Of a stretch of 44,904 nucleotides of DNA, positions 1 to 10,168 are shown one piece after another. Source of the DNA: Candidatus Dormiibacterota bacterium (GTDB lineage: Bacteria > Chloroflexota > Dormibacteria > Aeolococcales > Bog-877); contig JABEUU010000200.1 of NCBI GenBank assembly GCA_013044295.1, positions 1 to 44,904 of the forward strand, written 5' to 3'. The position numbers and the translations under genes are program-made. The notes beneath the pieces were generated by a model. It made no database searches. It had not been told where the DNA came from and saw only the letters and a program-made list of their open reading frames with translations. Position 1 is the first letter of the stretch. Every line of letters starts with the position of its first letter.

Positions 1-370
1 ACCCGCCGCCGCCATGGCCGCTGGCAAGCACCGAGCTGCCCGCGAGGACTCCTGGGGTCGCCTCAAGCAGCCGAAGTTCGAGGTGGGTGGGCAACCGGCG
101 CCGCAGAAGCGGGAGGGGCTCGAGAGGTCCGGGGCGGTGGACCCCGGCAGTAATCGGCAGCCTTAGGCGCCCTTGACACCGGAGACAACATTCCCTAGTC
201 TCTGGCGATGGTCGCCCGATAAGAGTCCAAGTTCGGAAGAGTTCGGGCGCGCCCACCAGTCGCCCCCTGGATGAGTTGCTCATCCGGCCGCTGGCCAGGG
301 CTACGTCGTCGGACTGTTTCCACATTGTCCACGGTGTGTCGGGCCTCAACTTGCGTGGAGGAATCTAGCC

Positions 371-1690
371 ATGACCTCGAGCCCTCACAACGGCAGGCCG
401 GCGGAGGCTGCGTCGGCAGCCGATGGGCTTGAGCTGGAGTGGACCCGCCCCCGCTGGGAGGGGATAGAGCGTCCCTACTCGGCCGGCGAGGTGATGCGAC
501 TGCGGGGATCGTTTCTGGTCGAGCACACGCTGGCCCGGCGCGGAGCTGAGCGACTCTGGAGCCTGCTGACGGGCAGCGACTACGTCCCCGCCTTGGGGGC
601 CCTCACCGGCCAGCAGGCGGTGCAGATGGTGAAGGCTGGACTGCAGGCCATCTACCTGTCCGGTTGGCAGGTGGCGGCCGACGCCAACCTGGCTGGCGAG
701 ACCTACCCGGACCAGAGCCTCTATCCCGCCAACAGTGCGCCGGCTCTGGCACGCCGGCTCAACAACGCCATGCTGAGGGCGGACCAGATCGCCTGGGCCG
801 ATGGGAACCACGACCGTGAGTGGGTGGCCCCAATCGTGGCTGATGCCGAGGCGGGCTTCGGTGGCCCCCTCCACGCCTTCGAGCTGATGAAGTCGATGAT
901 TGAGGCCGGGGTGTCGGGGGTGCACTTCGAGGATCAGCTGGCCTCGGAGAAGAAGTGTGGCCACCTCGGCGGCAAGGTCCTGGTTCCCACCAGCCAGTTC
1001 GTGCGCACCCTGGTGGCCGCCCGGCTGGCCGCCGACGTGGTGGGGGTGCCCACTCTGCTGGTGGCCCGGACCGACGCTCTCAGCGCCACCCTGCTCACCA
1101 GCGACATCGACCCGGTCGACCGCGAGTTCCTGACCGGGGAGCGGACCTCCGAAGGCTACTTCCGAGTTCGTCCGGGGTTGGAGTCGGTGATCGCCAGGGC
1201 GCTTACCTACGCTCCCTTCTGCGACGCGCTCTGGTTCGAGACGTCGACTCCCGACCTGGAGGAGGCGGCCGTCTTCGCCCGGGCGATCCATGCCCGCTTC
1301 CCCGGCAAGCTGTTGGCCTACAACTGCTCGCCGTCGTTCAATTGGAAGCTCCAGTTGAGCGACGCTGAGGTGGCCGCGTTCCAGCGCCAACTGGGAGAGC
1401 TGGGGTATCGCTTCCAATTCGTGACCCTGGCCGGCTTCCACGTCGCCAACGCCTCAATGTTCGAGTTGGCCAAGGGCTACGCCGAGGAGGGCATGACCGC
1501 CTACGTCCACCTCCAGCAGCGGGAGTTCGCCTTGGAGCTCCAGGGCTACACCTCGACTCGCCATCAGTTTGAGGTTGGGGCTGGTTACTTCGACACCGTG
1601 CTGGAGACCGTCACTGGTGGTGAGAGCGCGACCCTTGCCCTCAGGGGCTCCACTGAGGAGGCCCAGTTCGAGTCATCGGCGACTCCGTGA
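371..1690 (+). CDS. aceA: Isocitrate lyase
   Basis: 439 aa ORF with the isocitrate lyase catalytic motif KKCGH ([17 protein letters not shown]), DADAGFGG-like [20 protein letters not shown]-like ggaggaa just upstream of ATG. Confidence 0.96.
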   Translation: MTSSPHNGRPAEAASAADGLELEWTRPRWEGIERPYSAGEVMRLRGSFLVEHTLARRGAERLWSLLTGSDYVPALGALTGQQAVQMVKAGLQAIYLSGWQVAADANLAGETYPDQSLYPANSAPALARRLNNAMLRADQIAWADGNHDREWVAPIVADAEAGFGGPLHAFELMKSMIEAGVSGVHFEDQLASEKKCGHLGGKVLVPTSQFVRTLVAARLAADVVGVPTLLVARTDALSATLLTSDIDPVDREFLTGERTSEGYFRVRPGLESVIARALTYAPFCDALWFETSTPDLEEAAVFARAIHARFPGKLLAYNCSPSFNWKLQLSDAEVAAFQRQLGELGYRFQFVTLAGFHVANASMFELAKGYAEEGMTAYVHLQQREFALELQGYTSTRHQFEVGAGYFDTVLETVTGGESATLALRGSTEEAQFESSATP

Positions 1691-3237
1691 CCGGCCAAGG
1701 CGTCGGCGGCGTGCAGATCCTGGGCGACTTGGGAGCCGTCCAGGAGTCGGTGCTGACCCCGGGCGCCATCGACTTTCTGATGCGCCTGCAGCGGCACCTG
1801 GGGCCGGCGAGGGAGGCCATCCTGAGGGCCAGGTCGCGCCGTCAGGAGGAGTTTGACCAGGGGCTCCTGCCCAGCTTCTCCGAGGCGACTGCGGTGGTTC
1901 GCGATGACCCTGGCTGGACCGTGGCCCAGCCACCGCCGGATCTTCTCGACCGACGGGTGGAGATCACCGGACCGGTTGACCGCAAGATGATGATCAACGC
2001 CCTCAACTCGGGGGCCAGAACCTACATGGCGGACTTCGAGGACGCCAACTCACCGACCTGGCAGAACTGCATCGAGGGCCAGGCCAATCTGGCCGCCGCG
2101 GTACGCCGCAGCATTTCCTTGGATGTGGGCGGCCGGAGCTACCAGCTCGCGCCCCGCACGGCGACCTTGCTGGTGCGGCCTCGCGGCTGGCACCTTTTGG
2201 AGAAGCACCTGCTGGTTGACGGCGCCCCCATCGCCGCCAGCTGGTTCGACTTCGGCCTTTTCATCTTTCACAACGCGCGTCAGTTGCTGGACCGAGGCAG
2301 TGGGCCGTATCTCTACTTGCCCAAGCTGGAGGGTCATCTGGAGGCTCGGCTCTGGAACGACACCTGCCGGCTCGCCGAGGAGGAGCTGCAGTTGCCTCGA
2401 GGCTCGATCAGGACCACCGTCTTGATCGAGAACATCCTGGCCGCATTCGAGATGGAGGAGATCCTCTTCGAGCTGAGGGAGCGCGCCGTCGGGCTCAACG
2501 CCGGGCGCTGGGACTACATCTTCTCGGTGATCAGAAAGTTCCGCAACCGGCCCGAGTTCGTGCTGCCGGACCGGGCACTGGTCACCATGACGGTCCCCTT
2601 CATGCGGGCCTACACCGACCTGTTGGTGAGCACCTGCCATCGCCGGGGGACGCACGCGCTGGGCGGGATGGCCGCCTTCATCCCAAATCGGCACGACCCG
2701 GAGAACACCCGCATCGCGCTGGAGCGGGTTCGCCAGGACAAGCAGCGCGAGGCCGGCCAGGGGTTCGACGGCACCTGGGTCGCCCACCCCGACCTGGTTG
2801 CGACCGCCACTGAGGTGTTCGACTCGGTGCTTGGGGCACGCCCCAATCAGGTCGATCGCAGGCGCGACGACGTCAAGGTGGCGGCCCTGGATCTCCTGGC
2901 CATCGCCGCCACTCCTGGCGATGTGAGCGAGTCGGGCCTGCGCCTGAATGTCTCGGTCGGAGTGCGCTATCTCCACGCCTGGCTGGAGGGGACCGGGGCG
3001 GCCGCCATCGACAACCTGATGGAGGACGCCGCCACGGCCGAGATCTCCCGGTCCCAGATCTGGCAGTGGCTGCGGCACGGCCGGGTGACCAAGTCCCAGG
3101 TTGTGGCCGCCGAGGATCAGGTCCTGGCTGGGCTGGGGCCGGGGTTTGAAAGCGCGCGCCAGGTGTTCGACGAGGTGGCTCTGGGCCCCGACTTCGTGGA
3201 CTTCCTGACGGTTCCGGCCTATCGCCTGCTCCCCTGA
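1687..3237 (+). CDS. aceB: Malate synthase A
   Basis: 516 aa; [25 protein letters not shown] and [10 protein letters not shown] motifs; GTG start overlaps aceA stop (GTGA). Confidence 0.95.
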   Translation: MTGQGVGGVQILGDLGAVQESVLTPGAIDFLMRLQRHLGPAREAILRARSRRQEEFDQGLLPSFSEATAVVRDDPGWTVAQPPPDLLDRRVEITGPVDRKMMINALNSGARTYMADFEDANSPTWQNCIEGQANLAAAVRRSISLDVGGRSYQLAPRTATLLVRPRGWHLLEKHLLVDGAPIAASWFDFGLFIFHNARQLLDRGSGPYLYLPKLEGHLEARLWNDTCRLAEEELQLPRGSIRTTVLIENILAAFEMEEILFELRERAVGLNAGRWDYIFSVIRKFRNRPEFVLPDRALVTMTVPFMRAYTDLLVSTCHRRGTHALGGMAAFIPNRHDPENTRIALERVRQDKQREAGQGFDGTWVAHPDLVATATEVFDSVLGARPNQVDRRRDDVKVAALDLLAIAATPGDVSESGLRLNVSVGVRYLHAWLEGTGAAAIDNLMEDAATAEISRSQIWQWLRHGRVTKSQVVAAEDQVLAGLGPGFESARQVFDEVALGPDFVDFLTVPAYRLLP

Positions 3238-3292
3238 CCACACTGTCGATGCACGAATCGGTCACAAGTGCCGCTCGGCTGCCCCTTGGCCA

Positions 3293-3321
3293 TTGCTGCC
3301 GGCGGGACCACCTGCTATCTT
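3293..3321 (+). promoter_or_regulatory. Predicted sigma70-type promoter (TTGCTG-17 bp-TATCTT)
   Basis: -35 like ttgctg 3293-3298, 17 bp spacer, -10 like tatctt 3316-3321, upstream of the 3414 ORF. Confidence 0.45.
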
Positions 3322-3328
3322 CCGCTTT

Positions 3329-3342
3329 GGCTGTCGACAGCC
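3329..3342. repeat. 14-bp perfect palindrome GGCTGTCGACAGCC, possible operator
   Basis: Sequence equals its own reverse complement; lies at the predicted transcription start of the promoter above. Confidence 0.5.
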
Positions 3343-3413
3343 GGGGGTTTCTTGCGCTTGGGCGCAGGGACCGGATGTCGAATGCGGCAGCCCAGGAAGG
3401 GGAGCGCCCATAG

Positions 3414-4139
3414 ATGGCAAAGAAGCCTGCCAAGTCCGAGGAGCCCGAGATCGAGCCGGTCCGGTACGGTGAGGCTGAGGGCGGCGGTTGCGACCACAGC
3501 GGGTGCACCAACACAGAGGCCTACCGCTGTCTCTATCGCGATCGCCGGGCGGTCGACTGCTCGTGGGTTGCCTGCACGGAGCATCTCCGGGTGGTCGACG
3601 GGCGAGGTTACTGCATGCGCCACGCGGGGGTGGTGGACGTGCTCCTGATGGCGCGGCGCCAGGGCACCGAGATGCTGCCCCCCGACCTGGACGACCGCTG
3701 CGCCTCGCTGGTCCGGGCGGTCGCCAGCGACCTCAACGAGCCCGTCCTGGAGCGACTGGTGCGCTGGGGCGACACCAGCACGAGCATCATCAATGACCCC
3801 TCGATCCGATACACCAGAAGCGATCGGATCCATCGTGACCCCGGCCACTGGGAGCGGGTCTGGGGCCTGGCCACCAGGACCGGGATCCTGCTTCGGGTTG
3901 GGGTCCGGGTCGAGGACCCCCGACCTGAGACGGTCATTCTCACCGCTGGGGTGACCCACTTGGTGGCCACCATTCCTCCCTGGATCCAGCGCCACCTGAA
4001 GGGGGACCCAGCCCAGGGCTCGCAGTCGGAGCTGGTCGAGCGGCTGGCCTTCCAGCAACAGCTCCTGCAGGCCCTCGACGAGCATGTGGAGAAATACGGC
4101 GTCACCTTCCCCCGCAGCCTGCTCTCCGCCCACAACTGA
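3414..4139 (+). CDS. Uncharacterised Cys/His-rich (putative zinc-binding) protein
   Basis: 241 aa ORF with N-terminal CDHSGC...YRC...DC...CTEH...CMRH clustering; followed 34 bp later by FO synthase. Confidence 0.75.
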   Translation: MAKKPAKSEEPEIEPVRYGEAEGGGCDHSGCTNTEAYRCLYRDRRAVDCSWVACTEHLRVVDGRGYCMRHAGVVDVLLMARRQGTEMLPPDLDDRCASLVRAVASDLNEPVLERLVRWGDTSTSIINDPSIRYTRSDRIHRDPGHWERVWGLATRTGILLRVGVRVEDPRPETVILTAGVTHLVATIPPWIQRHLKGDPAQGSQSELVERLAFQQQLLQALDEHVEKYGVTFPRSLLSAHN

Positions 4140-4173
4140 ACGAGCCTGGGAGCACGGTCCGCATAATTGGCTC

Positions 4174-6171
4174 ATGGCCTATGACGCGCTGCTGCCGGTG
4201 GAGGCGGGGGTAGCCACCCGCCACCAGCCCAACTTTCACGACGGCTACCTGACCTTCAGTCGCAGCTACACAGTCGACGTCACCTACCGCTGCTTCCGGC
4301 GCTGTGGCTACTGCGAGTACCGGGCCGACTCCGGGGGTCTGACCGCCCTGGCCGAGGTCGACCGACAGCTGGAGGAAGCCGCAGGGCACCACTGCCGGGA
4401 GATCCTGATCATGTCGGGGGAGCAACCCTGGCGGCTGCCCGATCTGGGCCTGGCGGGGGAGCCGGAGTTCGTGGACAGGGTGATCGAGATCTGTCGACGG
4501 GCGATGGCCAAGGGTCTGCTACCGCACACCAATGTGGGCCTGCTGTCTCGGGAGAGCTTGGAGCGGCTGCGGCCCTGGAACGCCTCCATGGGGCTGATGC
4601 TGGAGACCGGGACCGACCAGATCCTGGCGCATGCCATGGGGGGAGGCAAGCGCTTTCAGGAGCGGCTGCGCCACCTGGACGACGCCGGTGAGCTGCGCAT
4701 CCCCTTCACCACCGGGATCCTGGTGGGAATTGGTGAGGAGGAGGCCGACCGGCGGCGAGCGCTGGAGCTGATCGCCGCCAGCCATCGGCGCCACGGCCAC
4801 ATCCAGGAGGTCATCGTCCAGAACTTCGTGCCCAAGCCGGGGACTCCGATGGCCCGGTTCGAGGCCCCGACCCAGGAGGTGTTCCGGGGGGCGGTCGAGC
4901 TGGCTCGGGCGATCCTCCCGGAGGGAGTCACCGTGCAGGTGCCGCCGAACCTCAACTCCGACAGCTGGGCCGAGCTGGTGGCCGCGGGGGCTCGTGACCT
5001 GGGCGGGATCTCACTGGATGGGGACTCGGTCAGCCCTCGACACGCCTGGCCCGCGGAGTCGGACCTGGCCGCCAAGGCGCTCACCCTGGGCTACCGGCTC
5101 CAGGAGCGCCTGCCGGTGTACCAGGAGTCGACCGCGGACTTGCGTTGGGCGGCGGACCAGCTGCGCCAGGAGCTGGTCGGGGATGAGGTCACCTACATCA
5201 TCAACCGCAACGTGAACATCAGCAACGTCTGCGTGGGCAGCTGCAAGTTCTGCGGCTTCAAGCGGGGCTCAATCGGGGTCAAGGGGGCCTACTTCCATGA
5301 CCACGACACCATCTTCGCCAAGCTCCAGGATGCGGTCGACCGGGGCGCCACCGAGATCTGCATGCAGTCGGGGCTCACCCCCGAGCTCAACTTGGCGTTC
5401 TACGACCAGCTCTTCCGGGAGATCAAGGCTCGCTGGCCCACCCTGCATCTGCATGCGCTCTCACCCGAGGAGGTCCGCTACATCGCCCAGCTGGCGGGGC
5501 GCTCGGTCGAGGACGTGATCCGGCAGCTCCAGGACGCCGGCCTGGGGACCATGCCGGGCACGGCGGCGGAGATCCTGGTGGAGGAGGTGCGCCAGATTCT
5601 CTGTCCCGAGAAGCTGACCACAAGGGAGTGGGTGGAGGTGATGCGGGCGGCCCACCGGGTTGGCCTGCGCACCACCGCCACCATCATGTACGGGCACGTG
5701 GAGACGCCCTGGCACCGGCTCCAGCACCTGGAGGTGATCCGCAACCTGCAGCGCGAGACCGGCGGTTTCACCGAATTCGTGCTGCTGCCGTTCCAGGTGG
5801 AACACAACACCCTGGGCAAGTACTTCGGGATCCGACAGCCGCTGACCCTGGAGGACTCGCTGCGCTTCACCGCCTACTGTCGCCTCTACTTCGGAGCCGA
5901 CATCCCCAACATCCAGACCAGCTGGGTCAAGCTGGGGCCCGAGGGCGTGGCGGAGTCACTCCGGTGGGGCGCCAATGACTTCGGGGGCACCCTGATGGAG
6001 GAATCCATCACCCGCATGAGCGGCGCCAGCCACGGCCAGAACCTGGACCCCGACCAGATCGAGGCGGCGATCCGCTCCGTGGGGCGTGCTCCCCGGGAGC
6101 GGAACACCACCTACGGCCCGGTCAGCGCGCGGCCGCGGGATCTCGCTCCGAGCTGCCCGGCGATGGCCTGA
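4174..6171 (+). CDS. fbiC: FO synthase, CofG-CofH fusion (7,8-didemethyl-8-hydroxy-5-deazariboflavin synthase; FbiC-like)
   Basis: Two radical-SAM CX3CX2C motifs (CFRRCGYC and CVGSCKFC) in one polypeptide, with CofG/CofH order; ATG at 4174 chosen over upstream 4084. Confidence 0.93.
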   Translation: MAYDALLPVEAGVATRHQPNFHDGYLTFSRSYTVDVTYRCFRRCGYCEYRADSGGLTALAEVDRQLEEAAGHHCREILIMSGEQPWRLPDLGLAGEPEFVDRVIEICRRAMAKGLLPHTNVGLLSRESLERLRPWNASMGLMLETGTDQILAHAMGGGKRFQERLRHLDDAGELRIPFTTGILVGIGEEEADRRRALELIAASHRRHGHIQEVIVQNFVPKPGTPMARFEAPTQEVFRGAVELARAILPEGVTVQVPPNLNSDSWAELVAAGARDLGGISLDGDSVSPRHAWPAESDLAAKALTLGYRLQERLPVYQESTADLRWAADQLRQELVGDEVTYIINRNVNISNVCVGSCKFCGFKRGSIGVKGAYFHDHDTIFAKLQDAVDRGATEICMQSGLTPELNLAFYDQLFREIKARWPTLHLHALSPEEVRYIAQLAGRSVEDVIRQLQDAGLGTMPGTAAEILVEEVRQILCPEKLTTREWVEVMRAAHRVGLRTTATIMYGHVETPWHRLQHLEVIRNLQRETGGFTEFVLLPFQVEHNTLGKYFGIRQPLTLEDSLRFTAYCRLYFGADIPNIQTSWVKLGPEGVAESLRWGANDFGGTLMEESITRMSGASHGQNLDPDQIEAAIRSVGRAPRERNTTYGPVSARPRDLAPSCPAMA

Positions 6172-6745
6172 GGGCGGGCGCCACAAGTTGACCGACGGCC
6201 AGTCCCAGGGCGAGACAGGCCGCCTCCACCAGCTTGGTCAGGAGATCGTTCGCGCCCTGGCTGGGAATCAGGATCAAGGCCACCAGCAACGGCCCCAGGT
6301 ACCAGCGCCACGGGTACCTGCTGGCCGCCATTCGAGGCCGGTAGAGTCCGGCGAACGCGGCGCCCAGCAAAAGGCAGATCAGGCTCAGGGCGGTGTAGCC
6401 AACCAGGTATTGGGTGGCGCGGGGAGAGGCCAGGCCCACGGTCAACCGGATTGAGAGGGGTGGCAGGTAGTCGGTGGCGTAGTAGGTCAGCACCACCCAG
6501 GCAGTGGTGTGGAGGCAGAAGGTCGACACCTGCAGTCCCCGCCGCCGGCGGGCCTCCTTGGCGGCAAGCTCCGCCGGCGTCAGCGGTGGTTTTTCAGCTG
6601 CCCCCGCCGCCTCGGATCCGGGCTGGGGCGCTGTGCCGGGTGTCGACCTCGGCCTGCTCACCTGGGCTGTTGGCTCCGGCGGATCGGCGGCAGCGGTCGG
6701 ATCGTCGCCCGCGGCCCCCAGACTGCGGCGGTCTTGGCGGCGCAT
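6122..6745 (-). CDS. Hypothetical membrane protein
   Basis: 207 aa, Pro/Ala-rich N-terminus then about four hydrophobic segments; coding end overlaps fbiC end by 50 bp. Confidence 0.55.
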   Translation of the reverse strand: MRRQDRRSLGAAGDDPTAAADPPEPTAQVSRPRSTPGTAPQPGSEAAGAAEKPPLTPAELAAKEARRRRGLQVSTFCLHTTAWVVLTYYATDYLPPLSIRLTVGLASPRATQYLVGYTALSLICLLLGAAFAGLYRPRMAASRYPWRWYLGPLLVALILIPSQGANDLLTKLVEAACLALGLAVGQLVAPALRPSPGSSERDPAAAR

Positions 6746-7027
6746 CGCAGCCGGTCGCAGGGCCGCTGCAGCCGCGCCCGTGCGGTGGGTTCACTAGCTC
6801 GGGTGGGGCCAACCATCCCGGCCACGTTACCACCAGGGTTGGAGCTCGGGCCGGCAGCTGGAACCGGGGCCCCCGGGGGTGGCCATTGCCGTTCCCATTC
6901 GGAGCTCCGGCCATCCCCTCGGATCTGGTCTCAGTGTCGTCCCCCACCTGGTCTCCGCGACCAAGTCGGGACCGACCGGGTAACCGCGCCGGCGTTGACG
7001 CCGCGCCCACCACCGAGCTGATCTGAG

Positions 7028-8716
7028 ATGGAGCGAGCCCGCCGCCGTTGGGACCTGCCCGAGCTCGGTTCGTCAGCCCCGTCCGAGCCTCTGCTACGCC
7101 GGGTGCTGCGTTCCCGCGGGATGTCTGACCGGGACTTCGCCGCTCGCGACGACCCTGTTGACCACGATCCCAGCCTGCTCACCGACATGCAGCTGGCGGT
7201 GGGGCTGGTGGCGGAGGCCGTCGCCGCGGGTACCCAGATCGCGGTCTACGGCGACTACGACGCCGACGGGGTGACCGCCTCGGCCGTGCTGGTGCGGGCC
7301 TTTCAGGCGATCGGAATCGAAATCCTGGCCCACATCCCCAACCGGGAGAGCGAGGGTTATGGCCTCAACCTGCAGGCGCTGGAGGAGCTCGCCGCTCAGG
7401 GAGCACAGCTGGTGATCACCGTGGACTGCGGCACCACCGCTGTTGAGGTGGCGGCCGCCCGCCCGCCGGGAATGCGCCTGATCGTCACCGACCACCATCT
7501 CCCTCACGCCCTGGCCGACGGCTCCGGGTTCCAGCTGGCCCCGGCGGACGCGCTGGTCAATCCCCAGCGCCCGGGTGACCGCTACCCATTCAAGGGGCTG
7601 GCCGGGGTCGGCGTCGCCTACAAGCTGGTCCAGGCACTGGAGGCGGCCCGGCTGATGCCCCCGGGAACTGCCCGCCAGCAGCTGCCGCTGGTGGCCCTGG
7701 GGACGGTGGCAGACATGATGCCCTTGGCGGGTGAGAACCGTTGGCTGGTCCGCGAGGGGCTGGGCACCTGGGCCGAGGCGGCGCCCCTGGGGCTGTTGGC
7801 GCTGGCCCGGGGAGCTGGGATCGAAGGGGCTCCCAGCAGCTCGGATCTCGGATTCTCGCTGGGGCCGCGGATCAATGCGGCCGGTCGGATGGAGGACGCC
7901 CGACTGGCTCTGGAGTGCTGCCTGGCGGCGTCCCCGCCCGAGGCGGCAAGGGCTGCGGCCGGGTTGGAGGCTCTCAACCGCAGCCGTCGTCGCTCGCTGT
8001 CGGAGGCGCTTGAGCTGGCCCGGCCCATGGTCGAGCGCCTGCCTGACGAGCTGGCCGCGATCGTCATCGGCGACGAGGGCTTTCCCTCCGGCGTGGTGGG
8101 ACTGGTGGCGGGACGGCTGGCCGAGGAGTTCCAGCGCCCCAGCTTCGTCTACAGCCGCGCGGGGGTGGAATGGCGTGGCTCCGCCAGGGGGGCGCCCGGC
8201 CTGAATGTCGTCGAGGCCTTGGCTAGCTGCTCGGGAACACTCTCGCGGTACGGCGGCCACCGGGGCGCCGGAGGGTTCAGCGTCAGGCCCGATTCAGTGG
8301 GGCAATTCGAGCAGGCGGTGGTGGCGGCGGTTGGCCAGCAGCTGGGCAGCCGGGAGCCCTGCCGTGTCTTCCATGTCGACGCCACCGCCGAGCTCGCGGA
8401 GTGCAACCTGAAGGCCGCCGACGAGCTGGCCGCGCTGGGACCCTTCGGCAACTCCAATCCCTCGGTGCTGCTCTGCGCCATGGGGTGCCGGGTGGTGGCG
8501 ACGCGGCCCTTTGGCAAGGCCGAAGACCATCTGCAGATGACCCTGGAGGACGGCAGTGCGACGGTGGAGGCGATCACCTTCAACCGTCCGCAGCTGAGGC
8601 GGCACCTGCCCTTGGGGAGGCGAATCGACATCGTGTTCGAACTCGAAGTGGACCGCTGGCGGGGGCGCGAGCGAGCCCGCCTGCTGTTGCGAGACCTTCG
8701 GCCGGCCCGCCCCTGA
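7028..8716 (+). CDS. recJ: Single-stranded-DNA-specific exonuclease RecJ
   Basis: YGDYDADGVTA, VTDHHLPH (DHH), GFPSGVVGLVAGRL, YGGHRGAGGFSV motifs. Confidence 0.95.
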   Translation: MERARRRWDLPELGSSAPSEPLLRRVLRSRGMSDRDFAARDDPVDHDPSLLTDMQLAVGLVAEAVAAGTQIAVYGDYDADGVTASAVLVRAFQAIGIEILAHIPNRESEGYGLNLQALEELAAQGAQLVITVDCGTTAVEVAAARPPGMRLIVTDHHLPHALADGSGFQLAPADALVNPQRPGDRYPFKGLAGVGVAYKLVQALEAARLMPPGTARQQLPLVALGTVADMMPLAGENRWLVREGLGTWAEAAPLGLLALARGAGIEGAPSSSDLGFSLGPRINAAGRMEDARLALECCLAASPPEAARAAAGLEALNRSRRRSLSEALELARPMVERLPDELAAIVIGDEGFPSGVVGLVAGRLAEEFQRPSFVYSRAGVEWRGSARGAPGLNVVEALASCSGTLSRYGGHRGAGGFSVRPDSVGQFEQAVVAAVGQQLGSREPCRVFHVDATAELAECNLKAADELAALGPFGNSNPSVLLCAMGCRVVATRPFGKAEDHLQMTLEDGSATVEAITFNRPQLRRHLPLGRRIDIVFELEVDRWRGRERARLLLRDLRPARP

Positions 8717-8763
8717 CCGGGCCTGCGATCAACCGGATTCTCCGGGCGCAAGGGGCGCCGCTG

Positions 8764-8791
8764 CTCAGGCGCCCACAAGCCGCCGCCTGAG
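8764..8791. terminator. Possible stem-loop terminator (CTCAGGCG/CGCCTGAG), no U-tract
   Basis: 8-bp perfect inverted repeat with 12-nt loop between recJ stop and the next CDS. Confidence 0.3.
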
Positions 8792-8876
8792 GCATCTCCG
8801 GGCAGCCGACGGCGGCCGTTCCCGTCCGCAGCCCCAACAGGTCAAGCGGCCCGGGACTCCGTACACTCCACCCACC

Positions 8877-10163
8877 ATGGCCTTCACTCCACCCAGCGTT
8901 CCCGGCCCGGCCGCGCCTGGCCCCGCGACTGGCGGCGCTGCGGCCAGCGCCGATCCCGATGGCTCTCGCCTGCGGCGCTCCGCGCTGCAGTGGGCGCGGG
9001 CGGCCGCCGTTCTGTTGACCCTCTTCCTCGGCTACCAGTTGTTCCTGGTGGTGCGCGACATGACCGCCGCGATCCTCTCCGTCGTGATTTCGGTGCTGGT
9101 CGCGATCATCATCTTCTTCCTGGGAATTCCTCTGGTCAACCGCCTGGAGCGGAATGCCCGGCTGCCGCGAACGGTGGCGGTGCTGCTGACCCTGGTGGTG
9201 GGCCTGGCGCTGCTGGCGCTGCTGGTCTGGCTGCTCTCCGGACCGCTGGTCACAGAGGGCCGTGGCCTGGCCGCTCAGACTCCTTCCTTCGTCCGCCGCC
9301 TGGACTCTCAGATCGCCAGCGTGGAGAAGCAGCTCCAGGGGCACGGGATTCGCCTCAACGCGGTCAGCTTCGTCACTTCCAAGCTCTCTTCCCTGGTGCC
9401 CCAGCTGACCGGGATCGTGGTCAGCGGCGTGACCGGGGCGCTCGGCGCCCTGATCGATGCTGTGATCGCAATCGTGCTGGCGTTCTGGTTCCTCAAGGAC
9501 GGCTCGGGGCTGCGCCGGGGCTTCTTGGCCCTGTTCCCCACCCGGGTTGCCCGCGAGCTCGATTTCGGCCTGGATGCCTTTGCCGTGGTGGTCGGTGGCT
9601 ACGTTCGGGCCCAGTTGTTCCTGGCCATTGTGGTGGGGGCCATGGCCGGCGTCGGCACCGCTCTGCTGGGCGTTCCGTTTCCCCTGGTGGTGGCGCTGGC
9701 GGCCGGGATCTTCGAGCTCATCCCTCTGGTGGGCCCCTTCGTTGGCGGTGGGGTGGCCCTGCTCCTGGCGCTCACCAAGAGCCCCACCCTGGCGATCTTC
9801 ACCGTGATCCTATTCCTGGGCATCCATGTGGTCGAGGGCTATCTGCTGGTGCCGCGCATCCAGGCCCGATTTCTGCAGCTGCATCCGGTGCTCACGCTGC
9901 TGGCCCTGTTCGCCGGCGTGGAGGCGGCCGGCTTCCTGGGGGCCCTGGTGGCGGTCCCGGCCACCAGCTACCTCACCGTCCTGATCCGCGCCTGGGTGGG
10001 AGATTGGCGGGCTCAGCGGCCGGACCTCTTCGCCACCGGCAAGGGGGACTCCCTCGGCGACATCCGCAACCGCCGGCTGCTGCGCAGCTTCCGGATCTTC
10101 AACAGACGGGCGGACCCGGGCGCCAGCGGCAGTCCCCCATTGGTCCCCCCGGCGGCCGGTTGA
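8877..10163 (+). CDS. AI-2E family transporter (UPF0118) permease
   Basis: 428 aa polytopic membrane protein with GIFELIPLVGPFVGGGVALLLAL and LVPRIQARFLQLHPVLTLLALFAG motifs. Confidence 0.9.
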   Translation: MAFTPPSVPGPAAPGPATGGAAASADPDGSRLRRSALQWARAAAVLLTLFLGYQLFLVVRDMTAAILSVVISVLVAIIIFFLGIPLVNRLERNARLPRTVAVLLTLVVGLALLALLVWLLSGPLVTEGRGLAAQTPSFVRRLDSQIASVEKQLQGHGIRLNAVSFVTSKLSSLVPQLTGIVVSGVTGALGALIDAVIAIVLAFWFLKDGSGLRRGFLALFPTRVARELDFGLDAFAVVVGGYVRAQLFLAIVVGAMAGVGTALLGVPFPLVVALAAGIFELIPLVGPFVGGGVALLLALTKSPTLAIFTVILFLGIHVVEGYLLVPRIQARFLQLHPVLTLLALFAGVEAAGFLGALVAVPATSYLTVLIRAWVGDWRAQRPDLFATGKGDSLGDIRNRRLLRSFRIFNRRADPGASGSPPLVPPAAG

Positions 10164-10168
10164 AGCGG

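Noticed and set aside
1-166. Open plus frame ending at TAG 164-166, possible tail of an upstream gene
   Set aside because: Too short to identify and compositionally biased; real gene boundary lies outside the window.
365-1441. 358-aa minus-strand ORF opposite aceA
   Set aside because: Antisense shadow; aceA frame has unambiguous catalytic motifs.
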